A DNA stretch of 64,000 bases from Proteus terrae subsp. cibarius (GCF_011045835.1 NZ_CP047349.1:2480001-2544000), one strand, 5' to 3'. Numbered from the stretch's first letter, positions 40,402-48,678 are shown. A program made the numbers and translations. The notes: generated from the sequence alone by a model not told the origin.

Positions 40402-41142
40402 CTAATCGATAGAATCTAAGTCATCCTCAATGGCTTTCGCATTAGGATTTTCTTTTACAGTGCCATCTGCTTGGAAGTCGTTACGCTGGAAATAAGCTTC
40501 GCGCATCATTAAGTATGGATCAGAAGAATTTTGTAAAATCGCATCGGAGTCGAGCAATTGTGCCCGTGTTTCAATGCCCTCTAATGCCCACTTACCTGCT
40601 GACATCCAAAATGTTAAATAACTCAGCATAGGATACGTTAAGTCAGCCCAGTCACCGCCCTCTTCACGGACAGTAAAGCTACCATAGCCCGGTACAACCA
40701 CATAAGGGCCATAATCCATACCATAATGACCTAACGTGCTACCAAATCGCATTGGGACTTCTTTTTCCATCGTTTCTTTAGACATACCAGCGACATCTAT
40801 TAAGCCACCCATGCCAAAAACGGTATTAATCCAGAAACGACCAAAATGTTTTGCCCCCTTCTCAAAGTCACCACGCAATACGCTGTTTACCATACTTGCC
40901 GGCTCTTCTAAGTTACCTAAAAAGTTAGATAAGCCATTTCTTGCTGGTGGTGGCACATAATCACGCCAAACAACCGCAACAGGGCGTAAGATATAGGGGT
41001 CTAAAACATAGTAGTTAAAATCAAACATCTGGCGGTTGAACCCTTCCAATGGGTCAGAGCGCCCCTCCCCATTATTAGGGGTACTTGCACATCCTGAAAG
41101 TAAGGCGACTGAAAGAGCAACACCGCACAGGCGATACTTCAT
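40402..41142 (-). CDS. mlaA: Outer-membrane lipoprotein MlaA (VacJ)
   Basis: Removes mislocalised phospholipids from the outer leaflet of the outer membrane and hands them to MlaC. 246 aa. Lipobox LSGC (Cys18), then SDPLEGFNRQMFDFNYYVLDPYILRPVA, the hydrophobic FWINTVFGMGGLIDVA segment, and RFGSTLGHYGMDYGPYVVVPGYG. In E. coli, too, it follows fadL. Confidence 0.95.
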   Translation of the reverse strand: MKYRLCGVALSVALLSGCASTPNNGEGRSDPLEGFNRQMFDFNYYVLDPYILRPVAVVWRDYVPPPARNGLSNFLGNLEEPASMVNSVLRGDFEKGAKHFGRFWINTVFGMGGLIDVAGMSKETMEKEVPMRFGSTLGHYGMDYGPYVVVPGYGSFTVREEGGDWADLTYPMLSYLTFWMSAGKWALEGIETRAQLLDSDAILQNSSDPYLMMREAYFQRNDFQADGTVKENPNAKAIEDDLDSID

Positions 41143-41349
41143 AATGTTCTCCGCTAATTATCTTATGATGGACAGCATCATAGTTCGCATATTCATAAAC
41201 TCTACACATAATACTGTCAATGCATGATAAGTGGTACTTTTATTAGGCTTTGATCTTATAAGATAATTCGGTTTTTGTGATTATCTTATCGAGCTGATTT
41301 AAAATATTAGCCCAATATTATGGGCTAATATAAAAATCTATGATGTTAT

Positions 41350-42063
41350 TTAATTATATTCTTTTATCACTAATCGCTCTTCTGGATCAGGGTACGAAAA
41401 ATGCTGTGTAATAAAATCAAACTCTACTTCTGTGGTTTTAAACGGATTCTCATCTGATTGATTACGTAAAGATAATCGTTTTTTACACTCAGCACTTTCT
41501 ACTTTCAAAACATGAAATAAATAAGGCATTCCCGTATTATCAGCTAATGATTTTAGCCATTTTCGCTGCTTTGGTGTATTCGCTGGAAAATCCATAATAA
41601 CGGTATTTCCAGCATTAAGAAGAACTGCAATATGTTCGCTTAATACCCCCTTCACTAACTCACTTTTTTCAATATAGTCAGTTACTGTCTTTATTTGATT
41701 TGGATAAAGTCGCGATAACCATTCATCTTCATTGATTAATACCGTTCTGGGCGATTTAGCAAATGATTTTGCTAACGTTGATTTACCAGAAGCAATTTTT
41801 CCACAGAAAAAATGCAAACGAGCATCAGAAGATGATTTTAATAAATCAGTTCCATAAGAGTTATCTATAACACAAAGCCATTGGTCATTAATAAGTTTAA
41901 AAACATAAGTGGCTTCTCTTACTGTATTAAACTTTCCTTCATTTGGCATATTTGCACTTAAAAGTGTTTGTGCTAAAACAAGTGCACAATCTTCACCAAA
42001 AATAGCTTTCACTCTTCCTTGAGAAACTTGTAATGAGTGATTAAAAAATCCAGCAATTGTCAT
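41350..42063 (-). CDS. P-loop kinase-like protein, downstream part of a split NTF2-like/P-loop gene
   Basis: 237 aa. Residues about 1-75 look like the second half of an NTF2/SnoaL-like domain (ending WLCVIDNSYGTDLL); from about 82 a P-loop ATPase or kinase of AAA_33/zeta type follows (Walker A FFCGKIASGKSTLAK). ATG at 42063 overlaps the stop of the upstream frame by 4 bp (ATGA). Translating from the slippery heptamer at 42069-42075 in the -1 frame joins the two parts into one 298-aa protein across a continuous NTF2-like domain, so this is probably one gene split by frameshift, programmed frameshifting, or coupling. The substrate is unknown. Confidence 0.75.
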   Translation of the reverse strand: MTIAGFFNHSLQVSQGRVKAIFGEDCALVLAQTLLSANMPNEGKFNTVREATYVFKLINDQWLCVIDNSYGTDLLKSSSDARLHFFCGKIASGKSTLAKSFAKSPRTVLINEDEWLSRLYPNQIKTVTDYIEKSELVKGVLSEHIAVLLNAGNTVIMDFPANTPKQRKWLKSLADNTGMPYLFHVLKVESAECKKRLSLRNQSDENPFKTTEVEFDFITQHFSYPDPEERLVIKEYN

Positions 42064-42245
42064 AAATGCTTTTTTAGTGAAGGCTTACCAGAAACATGCA
42101 AATCATCTTTAACCACTAACGTGCCATTTTCAGTATAAAAACTCATTAGATACTCAAAATTTTCGTCAGTAATAGCTTGGTCTGCATTTACAATTAGCTG
42201 CGTTAGAGATTGGGTATGTTGATCAACTTCTTCTGAAGTAAACAT
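42060..42245 (-). CDS. NTF2/SnoaL-like N-terminal fragment, upstream part of the split gene
   Basis: 61 aa: two helices and the first strands of an NTF2-like fold (ADQAITDENFEYLMSFYTEN, GTLVVKDDLHVSGKPSLKK). It is too short to be a whole domain; the missing half is the N-terminus of the next frame. The end of the frame reads CTA AAA AAG CAT TTA TGA. Confidence 0.65.
   Translation of the reverse strand: MFTSEEVDQHTQSLTQLIVNADQAITDENFEYLMSFYTENGTLVVKDDLHVSGKPSLKKHL
42069..42075 (-). promoter_or_regulatory. dnaX-like -1 slippery heptamer A AAA AAG
   Basis: On the minus strand the heptamer A AAA AAG is in the correct phase (codons CTA AAA AAG). A -1 slip continues GCA TTT ATG ACA, which runs straight into the downstream frame. 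It could be a programmed site or the scar of an A-tract deletion. Confidence 0.5.
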
Positions 42246-42291
42246 TTATTGTCCTTATCTTTATCTTTGTACCAGATAAGGAGTTTAAAAA

Positions 42292-42318
42292 TAAAAAAAC
42301 CCGCTTATCTGGCGGGTT
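42292..42318 (-). terminator. Terminator after the GDCCVxC gene
   Basis: A 7-bp stem AACCCGC (42298-42304) / GCGGGTT (42312-42318), with a plus-strand A run giving T residues on the minus strand. Confidence 0.75.
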
Positions 42319-42541
42319 CTTAATACAACCAATCCCCACCACTAAGTGATGGTAATAATAATTGCTGGAGAGGTTGTGAAATATGACATAAAAATAAACC
42401 TTATAAATAGACTAAATAAAATCTAGCAGTAATTTATTTTTTAAACAAGAATATATTTTTAAAATCAAACCAATAAATTAATTGATGTTTAATTTACCTT
42501 TGAATATAAAATTATTTTATTTAACTGTTATAGATAAATAA

Positions 42542-42724
42542 TTATTTGCTCTCATGTTGATAGCAACATGATGTTTTCCCAGATGATTTTTCTTCTTGAA
42601 TCGGTGGGCAAGATACTGTTCCATAAGAACAAAATACACAACAATCGCCTTCAAGGGGGTTTAATAGAGTATGACAATACGGGCAAGTGATTTCTGACAT
42701 CAAGTTAATCTGATTGTCTGACAT
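42542..42724 (-). CDS. GDCCVxC-domain mini-protein
   Basis: A 60-aa cysteine-rich protein with paired metal-binding motifs: CPYCHTLLNPLEGDCCVFCSYG followed by CPPIQ and a C-terminal CC. This is the GDCCVxC family, in which some members have selenocysteine. Here all positions are ordinary cysteine codons. I chose the ATG at 42724 (GGAA upstream). The role is unknown; metal or redox binding is inferred from the cysteines. Confidence 0.75.
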   Translation of the reverse strand: MSDNQINLMSEITCPYCHTLLNPLEGDCCVFCSYGTVSCPPIQEEKSSGKTSCCYQHESK

Positions 42725-42815
42725 TTTATTTCCACATAAATTTATAAACATCGTCTTTATTATTTAGCATACACTATTTTCATTTCTTAAATAGCGTATT
42801 AAATCAATAAGTTGT

Positions 42816-43391
42816 TTATTTATTCGCAACCTGCTGATTAAAGACTTGTTGTTTTATTGAGGAAATATCAACTTCTTCTAAGTATTGAATAATATTAGGA
42901 AAAAAGAGTTCGTGATAGCCGTATTCTTTTTTTCTTAATTCAGCAATTGCCTGCTCTTTTGTCCAATTCTCAAATATTAGCCGATACATTGCTATAACAG
43001 TCCCTGTGCGATCACTGCCATGCCAACAATGCACTAACACAGGATCAGGCGTGCTATTTATTTTACGTAATACCTCAATGACGTCCTTATCATTAATTCT
43101 ACCTGCGTTCATTTTTACGTGAAAAGTTTCTAGTTGCGTGCCTTTTACATCATCACTATCACTATGATATTCACGTAAGTTAATAATCGTCTTGATACCT
43201 TGGGCTTCTAACCATTTCATTTCACCGCGTGTTGGTTGCCCTGAACGATAAACTTTTTCTGAAGCTTGATAAAAATTTTCAGGAGGTACGAGGACATCAG
43301 TAGGCCTAGAATTACACCCCACCAGCAGAAAAAAATAAGTAATAAATAAAAACTTTAAATATCGAATATCATTAATTGATTTTATATCCAT
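42816..43391 (-). CDS. Dual-specificity/tyrosine-phosphatase-like lipoprotein
   Basis: 191 aa. A hydrophobic segment followed by the lipobox LVGC (about Cys26) places it in the envelope. The cysteine-phosphatase P-loop H-C-x-x-G-x-x-R-T is intact in HCWHGSDRTGTV, with the general-acid region around NLREYHSDSDD. YRSGQPTRGEMKWLEAQGIKTIINLRE is typical of the DSP/DUF-type periplasmic phosphatases. The substrate is unknown. Confidence 0.82.
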   Translation of the reverse strand: MDIKSINDIRYLKFLFITYFFLLVGCNSRPTDVLVPPENFYQASEKVYRSGQPTRGEMKWLEAQGIKTIINLREYHSDSDDVKGTQLETFHVKMNAGRINDKDVIEVLRKINSTPDPVLVHCWHGSDRTGTVIAMYRLIFENWTKEQAIAELRKKEYGYHELFFPNIIQYLEEVDISSIKQQVFNQQVANK

Positions 43392-43511
43392 ATAAAAACC
43401 TAAATTTATTACTGGTTATTGAATGAGGAAGCAAAATAATAGCGATAATAGCGTGGATTGATAAACACTGCTCTAGGAATAATTTCTAAATTTACAAAAT
43501 AGGTAATAGAT

Positions 43512-43525
43512 AGCGTTCCCTACAG
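43512..43525. repeat. Distal attachment-site copy of the argW island
   Basis: AGCGTTCCCTACAG, identical to 46656-46669, which is the 3' end of argW plus three flanking bases. The two copies bracket 3.1 kb of accessory DNA. A 6-bp hairpin (ACTCCA...TGGAGT, 43526-43544) follows directly. Confidence 0.75.
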
Positions 43526-43713
43526 ACTCCACAAACAATGGAGTTGATATTGATTTATATGTGGAAATTATAGAATTTAAAATATTTTACCCAATCAAGA
43601 AAAGTGAAGTTAATTTGTAGATCGAACCTGTGAGAAAGGTGATACTTTTATACCCTCCCTTCATTTTTAATCCCCCTCCTCGCTATACTCTCCAAAAACT
43701 AACTGGATCCGAT

Positions 43714-43897
43714 ATGAACTTAGCTAATCTAACTCAAGAAGAAAAAGACAAGATTAATGTCGATTTAGCCACAAGTGGTGTCGCATATAGAATGTCTAAA
43801 CATGCCAGTCGTTGCGTCCGAAGTTGAACAACAACAACTGGCACATTTGAGAACGTACTTTAATGAGAAAATAAAAAATCCACCGAAATGGATTTAA
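43714..43897 (+). pseudogene. Frameshifted holE/hot-like gene (DNA polymerase III theta-like)
   Basis: Frame 1 from ATG 43714 reads MNLANLTQEEKDKINVDLAT then SGVAYR, matching HolE ([24 protein letters not shown]). After 43790 the homology jumps frame to CLNMPVVASEVEQQQLAHLR then TYFNEKIKNPP, matching [25 protein letters not shown], and stops at 43895-43897. A 2-bp deletion (GA of GAGA) at about 43790 accounts for it; as read, translation stops at 43825-43827 after about 37 aa. HolE stabilises the epsilon subunit; phage P1 carries a homologue, Hot. It lies in the argW island, so it is more likely a mobile copy than the core gene. Confidence 0.82.
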
Positions 43898-43899
43898 AT

Positions 43900-44163
43900 C
43901 TATTTAATTCCGTATTTTTTTTGAGTAACAAATTTAGGCTCTTTCCAATTAGGGCCTTTAATTGTTAGCCCCTTCTTATCTTTAGCTAATTTACCTTCCT
44001 GTAAAAGCTTACCCATTGTTTTTATAAGTATAGCTTTTTCAACAACTTCAAATTTATATCTCACATAACAACGATCAATGCTTGGGTACGTCGTTTTTGG
44101 GGCAAAATATAGAAGCACATCTTCTACGCTTTCGTTTTTATAAATACTTTCAACATCAATCAT
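43900..44163 (-). CDS. Candidate immunity protein for the adjacent bacteriocin
   Basis: 87 aa, a family I do not recognise; Lys-rich at the C-terminus (GPNWKEPKFVTQKKYG). Its ATG overlaps the bacteriocin stop by one base (TAATG), with AGGAG 8 bp upstream, the tight coupling expected for a nuclease bacteriocin and its immunity gene. Function is assigned by position only. Confidence 0.65.
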   Translation of the reverse strand: MIDVESIYKNESVEDVLLYFAPKTTYPSIDRCYVRYKFEVVEKAILIKTMGKLLQEGKLAKDKKGLTIKGPNWKEPKFVTQKKYGIK

Positions 44164-46037
44164 TATCTTATCTCCTGAGATTTATCATATGCTTCGATAG
44201 CCTCTGGTGTATATAAAGGCTGCGTCCGTTCATTGATATTATAATCTTCTAGTGTCGCTGTATGAGTATTATTCCAAACCTCATCAATATTATTCGGAAC
44301 CTCGCGATCTTTAATACCTAAATTACGATACCGTTCCAATTCTCTAATTTCATGTGTATAAAACCGCTTGTCAATATCAGTAGCTTTTATTTCACCACGC
44401 AATATTTTTTCCAGTCGATCAATCATTTCCTTGTTATCAGCTGACTCACCAAAACGCCCTGTGTGTAATTTTACTTTATCAACGCCATCACGATCGATTT
44501 TTACATCTTTCCAATCTAAATCTTTAATTGGTCCACCAGCTTTATCTTTATTAAATTCACGGCCACTAGATTTTCCTTTGGTATTTACCTCACCATAAGC
44601 ACCCAATTTTTTCTCTATATCCTCGACCTTATCCTCAGCAGCTTTTTTCTTTCCCTCTGCTTTTTTGCGTGATTCGAGAATGGGAGCCAGTTTTTTCTTT
44701 GCATCTTCGATTTGAGCGTGGGTTTTTAAAATTGAATCACATAAAGCACTTAAAAGAGCTGCAACAGCAAATAACTGAGGCCCCTTAATAGACTCTTTAG
44801 CTAATTTTTGAACAACTATGTTAGGATAGTCATTAGGCCGACTCAAAATTGCTTTTAATAACTCTTTGTCATTAAATTTAACTTCTTGTTTTGTTATTTT
44901 TAATTGCTTGCTATCCTGTTTATAAATAAGAGGATTTTTAACAGGATCGGCTAACGCCAAACCTTCTGGCGTAGCTTTGAGTTTATTAATAACAGCAACT
45001 TGAGCCTGATATTGTTTATCAATATCAGCTAATCTTTTTTTTGCTTCTTCAAGTTCTAATAATGCGGCTTCTAAAGGATATAGAGTCGACCATTCAGCCC
45101 ATTCTTTTTCCACTATTTGCTTTTCATTATTTATATCAATAACGTCAATAATAGAGACATAAAGAGCTTCATGCTTTCCGCCAAAATCAACAATCGCATG
45201 ATGAGTCTTTAATTTAGATGAAGGAATATAATATCTAGCATTAGGCTTAGAGTTGATGACTACCTGTTTATTTTTATCTACTTTGTTTTCAGAAACGCTA
45301 ATACGCACTGACTTTGCGCCTGCAATAATAGGAGCGGTATAAACATTAGGTGTGCTTGTTGCTGTTGCTTTTACGATTGGAATACTAATAGCCTGACCCG
45401 TTGATACAATGGTTCGTTGCTTTCCAGTATTCTTATCTAAAGCAGACATAACCTGAGTATGTATACTTAATGATGTTTTTTTACCAATGTTGCTAATTTG
45501 ATTAGTAACAATATCAGCAGGCATGGTTGTAACTTTACGAGATTTATTTCTATCAAAAATATCTCTGTCTAAAACACCGTATTTTCCCAGCAGAGCCATT
45601 TCAGCTTGAGTAGACATAATATTACTACTTGGCCACAATCCTTCGATTGCAATTCCGACACCTGTAACTCTAGCCAGTTTTGGAGCAATAGAAATTGCTT
45701 CTAATGCACTAGCTCTCAACGCTGTCAATGACTTAGAAAAGACACTCTTAATATTAGCGGAAACAAATGGAGTTGATGTAAAACTAAGAACACCTTGATA
45801 GGTAAGGAAACCTAAAGCAGGGAGACCAGCTGATGCCATTACTAGCTTTTCAGGATATTGGTTTAAATCAATATCAGAGGCATCTTGAATATCTCTTTCT
45901 CTTTCGTTTCTGTCTCGATCTTCATCGTCATTATCTGTGTAATTTGAATTATCATCTTCATCATAATCATAGTAATCATGACTACTGACGCCATCGGTTA
46001 TTTCAATCCGAATATCTCTATCTTCATTATCACTCAT
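44163..46037 (-). CDS. S-type pyocin/colicin-like bacteriocin
   Basis: 624 aa. Residues 1-55 are a disordered, Asp/Arg-rich translocation-type tail; about 60-130 are hydrophobic helices; about 165-325 resemble the S-type pyocin domain (IFDRNKSRKVTTMPADIV, then SIPIVKATATSTPNVYTAPI); about 330-480 are coiled coil rich in Lys/Glu/Ala. The C-terminal 135 residues carry the likely toxic domain, with KRFYTHEIRELERYRNLG and WNNTHTATLEDYNI as its conserved-looking core; I cannot name its family, though a His/Glu-containing nuclease-like active site is plausible. There is a LexA box upstream and a coupled immunity gene downstream, but no lysis gene. Confidence 0.82.
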   Translation of the reverse strand: MSDNEDRDIRIEITDGVSSHDYYDYDEDDNSNYTDNDDEDRDRNERERDIQDASDIDLNQYPEKLVMASAGLPALGFLTYQGVLSFTSTPFVSANIKSVFSKSLTALRASALEAISIAPKLARVTGVGIAIEGLWPSSNIMSTQAEMALLGKYGVLDRDIFDRNKSRKVTTMPADIVTNQISNIGKKTSLSIHTQVMSALDKNTGKQRTIVSTGQAISIPIVKATATSTPNVYTAPIIAGAKSVRISVSENKVDKNKQVVINSKPNARYYIPSSKLKTHHAIVDFGGKHEALYVSIIDVIDINNEKQIVEKEWAEWSTLYPLEAALLELEEAKKRLADIDKQYQAQVAVINKLKATPEGLALADPVKNPLIYKQDSKQLKITKQEVKFNDKELLKAILSRPNDYPNIVVQKLAKESIKGPQLFAVAALLSALCDSILKTHAQIEDAKKKLAPILESRKKAEGKKKAAEDKVEDIEKKLGAYGEVNTKGKSSGREFNKDKAGGPIKDLDWKDVKIDRDGVDKVKLHTGRFGESADNKEMIDRLEKILRGEIKATDIDKRFYTHEIRELERYRNLGIKDREVPNNIDEVWNNTHTATLEDYNINERTQPLYTPEAIEAYDKSQEIR

Positions 46038-46072
46038 ATAAATTCCTTTTTATATTCAACTGCACACAATCA

Positions 46073-46088
46073 CTGTATACAAACACAG
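46073..46088 (-). promoter_or_regulatory. LexA (SOS) box upstream of the bacteriocin
   Basis: CTGTATACAAACACAG is a perfect CTGT-N8-ACAG, flanked by A and T as in the TACTGT...ACAGTA consensus. It is 36-51 bp upstream of the bacteriocin start, so DNA damage should induce the toxin. Confidence 0.88.
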
Positions 46089-46418
46089 TATATTTAATAA
46101 TAATTGCAAAACAATCGTCTGATTTCGGCTATAGTCGGAATAGTTACGGATACCTTCTTTCACCTTAGATGAGTTAATCCTGAGCAGCCAACCATTTAAT
46201 TTCTTTAATGCCATACATAAAATATTACGTAATTCTTTATCTATAACGACCATATTCATATGAACAAAGTTGTATTTATCATTGTTTTTATTGATTTTTT
46301 TGATTTAATCAACCAACTCATACCAAGATTTTCTACAATCGACTTCATTGCTACATAAACAATACTTTCTACCATCGCAGTAATTATTTATTGTCCATGA
46401 AATTGAATGTTTGATGTG

Positions 46419-46502
46419 TTACCGACACAAATAGATACCACCAGAGCCCTTATACGGTTTATCTTTTGCTTTAAATGATGATGTCTGCTTTACAGTTAAC
46501 AT
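46419..46502 (-). pseudogene. Integrase N-terminal remnant (DUF4102/arm-binding type)
   Basis: ATG at 46502 reads MLTVKQTSSFKAKDKPYKGS then GGIYLCR and stops after 27 codons. This resembles the start of tRNA-targeting tyrosine recombinases (MLT...AKPKDKPYKL-DGGGLYL). It lies about 155 bp from the argW 3' end, the normal place and direction for an island integrase. The catalytic part is gone; 46089-46418 contains no recognisable continuation. Confidence 0.6.
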
Positions 46503-46655
46503 TTTGGGTAAAATCTCGCTGGAGAAAAAATTTATCCAATAAAGATAGAGGTTTTCCAACGAACTAATAAGAACCACAACGGAAAGGAAATTATTGTGTA
46601 TATTGAATTTTGTGGGATTTTACGAACGAAGGCGAACTAATACGAATGGATTCAG

Positions 46656-46669
46656 AGCGTTCCCTACAG
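46656..46669. repeat. Proximal attachment-site copy at the argW 3' end
   Basis: AGCGTTCCCTACAG, same as 43512-43525. It covers the last 11 bases of the tRNA gene (acceptor strand and part of the T stem), the usual crossover site of tRNA-targeting integrases. Confidence 0.75.
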
Positions 46670-46729
46670 GAATCGAACCTGTAACTAGCCCTTAGGAGGG
46701 GCTTGTTATATCCATTTAACTAAGGGAAC
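46658..46729 (-). tRNA. argW: tRNA-Arg (anticodon CCU)
   Basis: The minus strand folds as a full cloverleaf: acceptor GTTCCCT/AGGGAAC, D stem GTTA/TAAC, anticodon stem AGCCC/GGGCT with loop CTCCTAA (anticodon CCU, reads AGG), T stem ACAGG/CCTGT with TTCGATT. Close to E. coli argW, which is also near mlaA and is a prophage site. The 3' CCA is not encoded (the DNA continues G-CTC), unlike the other tRNA genes here. Confidence 0.93.
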
Positions 46730-46924
46730 ATACGTAGGAAGATAAAGCATGACTTATGGACGGGCTACATTTTACCCCCCTCACTCTCTATTAATCAAGT
46801 TTTAACGCACTGATATTGGAAGGAATTTTTTTGTTTCTTTTTTGAACAATGCAATTTGACTTAAAAAGTATCTGATAAATATCATTATCACTAATTATGT
46901 TTACTCTTATATATGTCTGTTTTA

Positions 46925-47701
46925 TTAAAACTCTTTCAATCGTTTTAAAAACAATTTCGGTGAATATCCCATCTCTTTATTAAACATTGCACTAAAAGCG
47001 CTCGGATTTTCATAACCCAGCTCTAAAGCAACCTCAGTGACTGAATCTCCTTTCTTTAAAGCGGTTAACGCATACATTAAACACGCTTTTTGACGCCAAT
47101 CTCGAAAAGAAAGTCCTGTCTCCTTATGAAAAAGACGAGTAAATGTACGTAGACTCTTATTTAATTTTTCAGCCCACATTTCTGGTGTTGTGCGAATATT
47201 AGGTCGTGACATAAATTCAGTACACAATTCATCTAATAAAGCATGTTGCGGTAATGGCGTAAAATAAGGTAATGGCTTAGCTTGGGATAATTCATGACAA
47301 AGCAAAGTCAATAATGCGCTATCTCGCCCACCTAAATCATAAAGTAAAGGAAGTTCATTGGCAGAAAGTAATAACTGATGAAGCAGAGGGGAAACTTGTA
47401 AAACCTCACAATATTCTGAATGACGAGGAATTTTATTAGGCTCAATATAGAGACTATAAGTACTACTACCCAACATTAGCACTTGATGTACTTTTTCTGC
47501 AGGGATCCACACGCCACTGTAAGGCAATACAATCCATTGACCATCTTCTGTTTTAACTTTCATTACCCCACTAGGGGCATATAAAAATTGCGCACGCCGA
47601 TGATGATGAGCTTCAAGTAATGTGTCATAAGGATAATCAGAGCCTAATGCCAAAATATCACGAGGAAGATCATCCACACTGTTGATATCGATATTACGCA
47701 T
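46925..47701 (-). CDS. AraC-family transcriptional regulator
   Basis: 258 aa: a cupin-like N-terminal domain (LLEAHHHRRAQFLYAPSGVM, about 28-110) and a C-terminal double helix-turn-helix (about 160-255; TEVALELGYENPSAFSAMFNKEMGYSPKLFLKRL). It is divergent from the TSUP transporter at 47806 with 104 bp between, so it is likely to regulate it. The effector is unknown. Confidence 0.88.
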   Translation of the reverse strand: MRNIDINSVDDLPRDILALGSDYPYDTLLEAHHHRRAQFLYAPSGVMKVKTEDGQWIVLPYSGVWIPAEKVHQVLMLGSSTYSLYIEPNKIPRHSEYCEVLQVSPLLHQLLLSANELPLLYDLGGRDSALLTLLCHELSQAKPLPYFTPLPQHALLDELCTEFMSRPNIRTTPEMWAEKLNKSLRTFTRLFHKETGLSFRDWRQKACLMYALTALKKGDSVTEVALELGYENPSAFSAMFNKEMGYSPKLFLKRLKEF

Positions 47702-47805
47702 AATATTTAAATTGTCCTAAATTCGTATAAACTTGTCATTATCGCGTGGGTAAGCCATCACTTTATTCTATATTGTTAATCTCCTGACTCAACAGGAGAT
47801 TTGAA

Positions 47806-48609
47806 ATGACACTCTGGCTGATTTCTTTTGGTTTAATTTCAGGCATCACAACATGGTTATTTGGCTTTGGCGGAGGTTTTGTTACTGTTCCCTTACTCTA
47901 TACACTTATTCTGACACTTTGGGGAATAGACAGCTTACCTGCTGAACATGCTATGCAAATCGCAGTTGCTACCTCTGCATTAATTATGTTGTTTTCTGCG
48001 ACAGTCACCACCATTAAACACCATAAAGCCAAAAGGCTTGATTGGAATATCATGTCCATTCTGTTTATGGGTATCGCTTTTGGTGGGATCTTAGGTGCTC
48101 TTCTCGCATTAACAGTTGAAGGTACGTGGATCAAATGGATCTTTATTGGTTATCTCTTTGTCACTATTTTAGATTGTTATTTTCGCCCCGGTTTTATGGC
48201 TCCGACTCACAACTCAAAAACAGTAACTAAAGCAAAAGAAAGTATTAATGGTACAGTGATTGGTATTATTGCTGCTTTTTTAGGCGTTGGTGGAAGTGTC
48301 ATGACAGTACCTTTATTGCGCCGTAGAGGAACACCCATGGCACAATCAGCAGCAATGGCAAATGCATTAACCTTACCTTTAGCTCTCACGGCAACATTTA
48401 CTTATGTCGCCCTTTCTTTTACCTCACCTTTAAATAGTGAATCAGGTTTTATTGGTTATATTTGGTTAAAAGCTGCACTTATTCTGATTTGTAGTACTTG
48501 GGTTGGCTTGAAGATCTCTGAACGTTTTTTATCTCGCATTCCTGATAAATGGCACGCAAGAGTTTATCCTCTGTTATTGAGTCTTGTTTTAATTGTCATG
48601 CTGTTTTAA
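47806..48609 (+). CDS. TSUP-family (TauE/SafE) sulfite/anion exporter-like permease
   Basis: 267 aa with about eight helices and the two family motifs WLFGFGGGFVTVPLLYTLIL and IIAAFLGVGGSVMTVPLLRRRG. Family members export sulfite, sulfoacetate or other anions. The gene lies next to the thiosulfate reductase operon, whose product includes sulfite, which makes sulfite export plausible but unproven. A terminator follows at 48679. Confidence 0.88.
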   Translation: MTLWLISFGLISGITTWLFGFGGGFVTVPLLYTLILTLWGIDSLPAEHAMQIAVATSALIMLFSATVTTIKHHKAKRLDWNIMSILFMGIAFGGILGALLALTVEGTWIKWIFIGYLFVTILDCYFRPGFMAPTHNSKTVTKAKESINGTVIGIIAAFLGVGGSVMTVPLLRRRGTPMAQSAAMANALTLPLALTATFTYVALSFTSPLNSESGFIGYIWLKAALILICSTWVGLKISERFLSRIPDKWHARVYPLLLSLVLIVMLF

Positions 48610-48678
48610 ATCCTTTCTTCTATATAGACAATACCAAGACAACAAATAACGGAAAAAACAATAACGACTACACATAAG

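Noticed and set aside
43526..43544. Short hairpin ACTCCA...TGGAGT next to the distal att copy as a terminator or repeat
   Set aside because: Only 6 bp, no T run and no second copy; noted with the att site instead.
46056..46259. 67-codon minus-strand frame upstream of the bacteriocin
   Set aside because: It covers the LexA box and promoter region, has no recognisable homology and no good ribosome binding site; probably chance.
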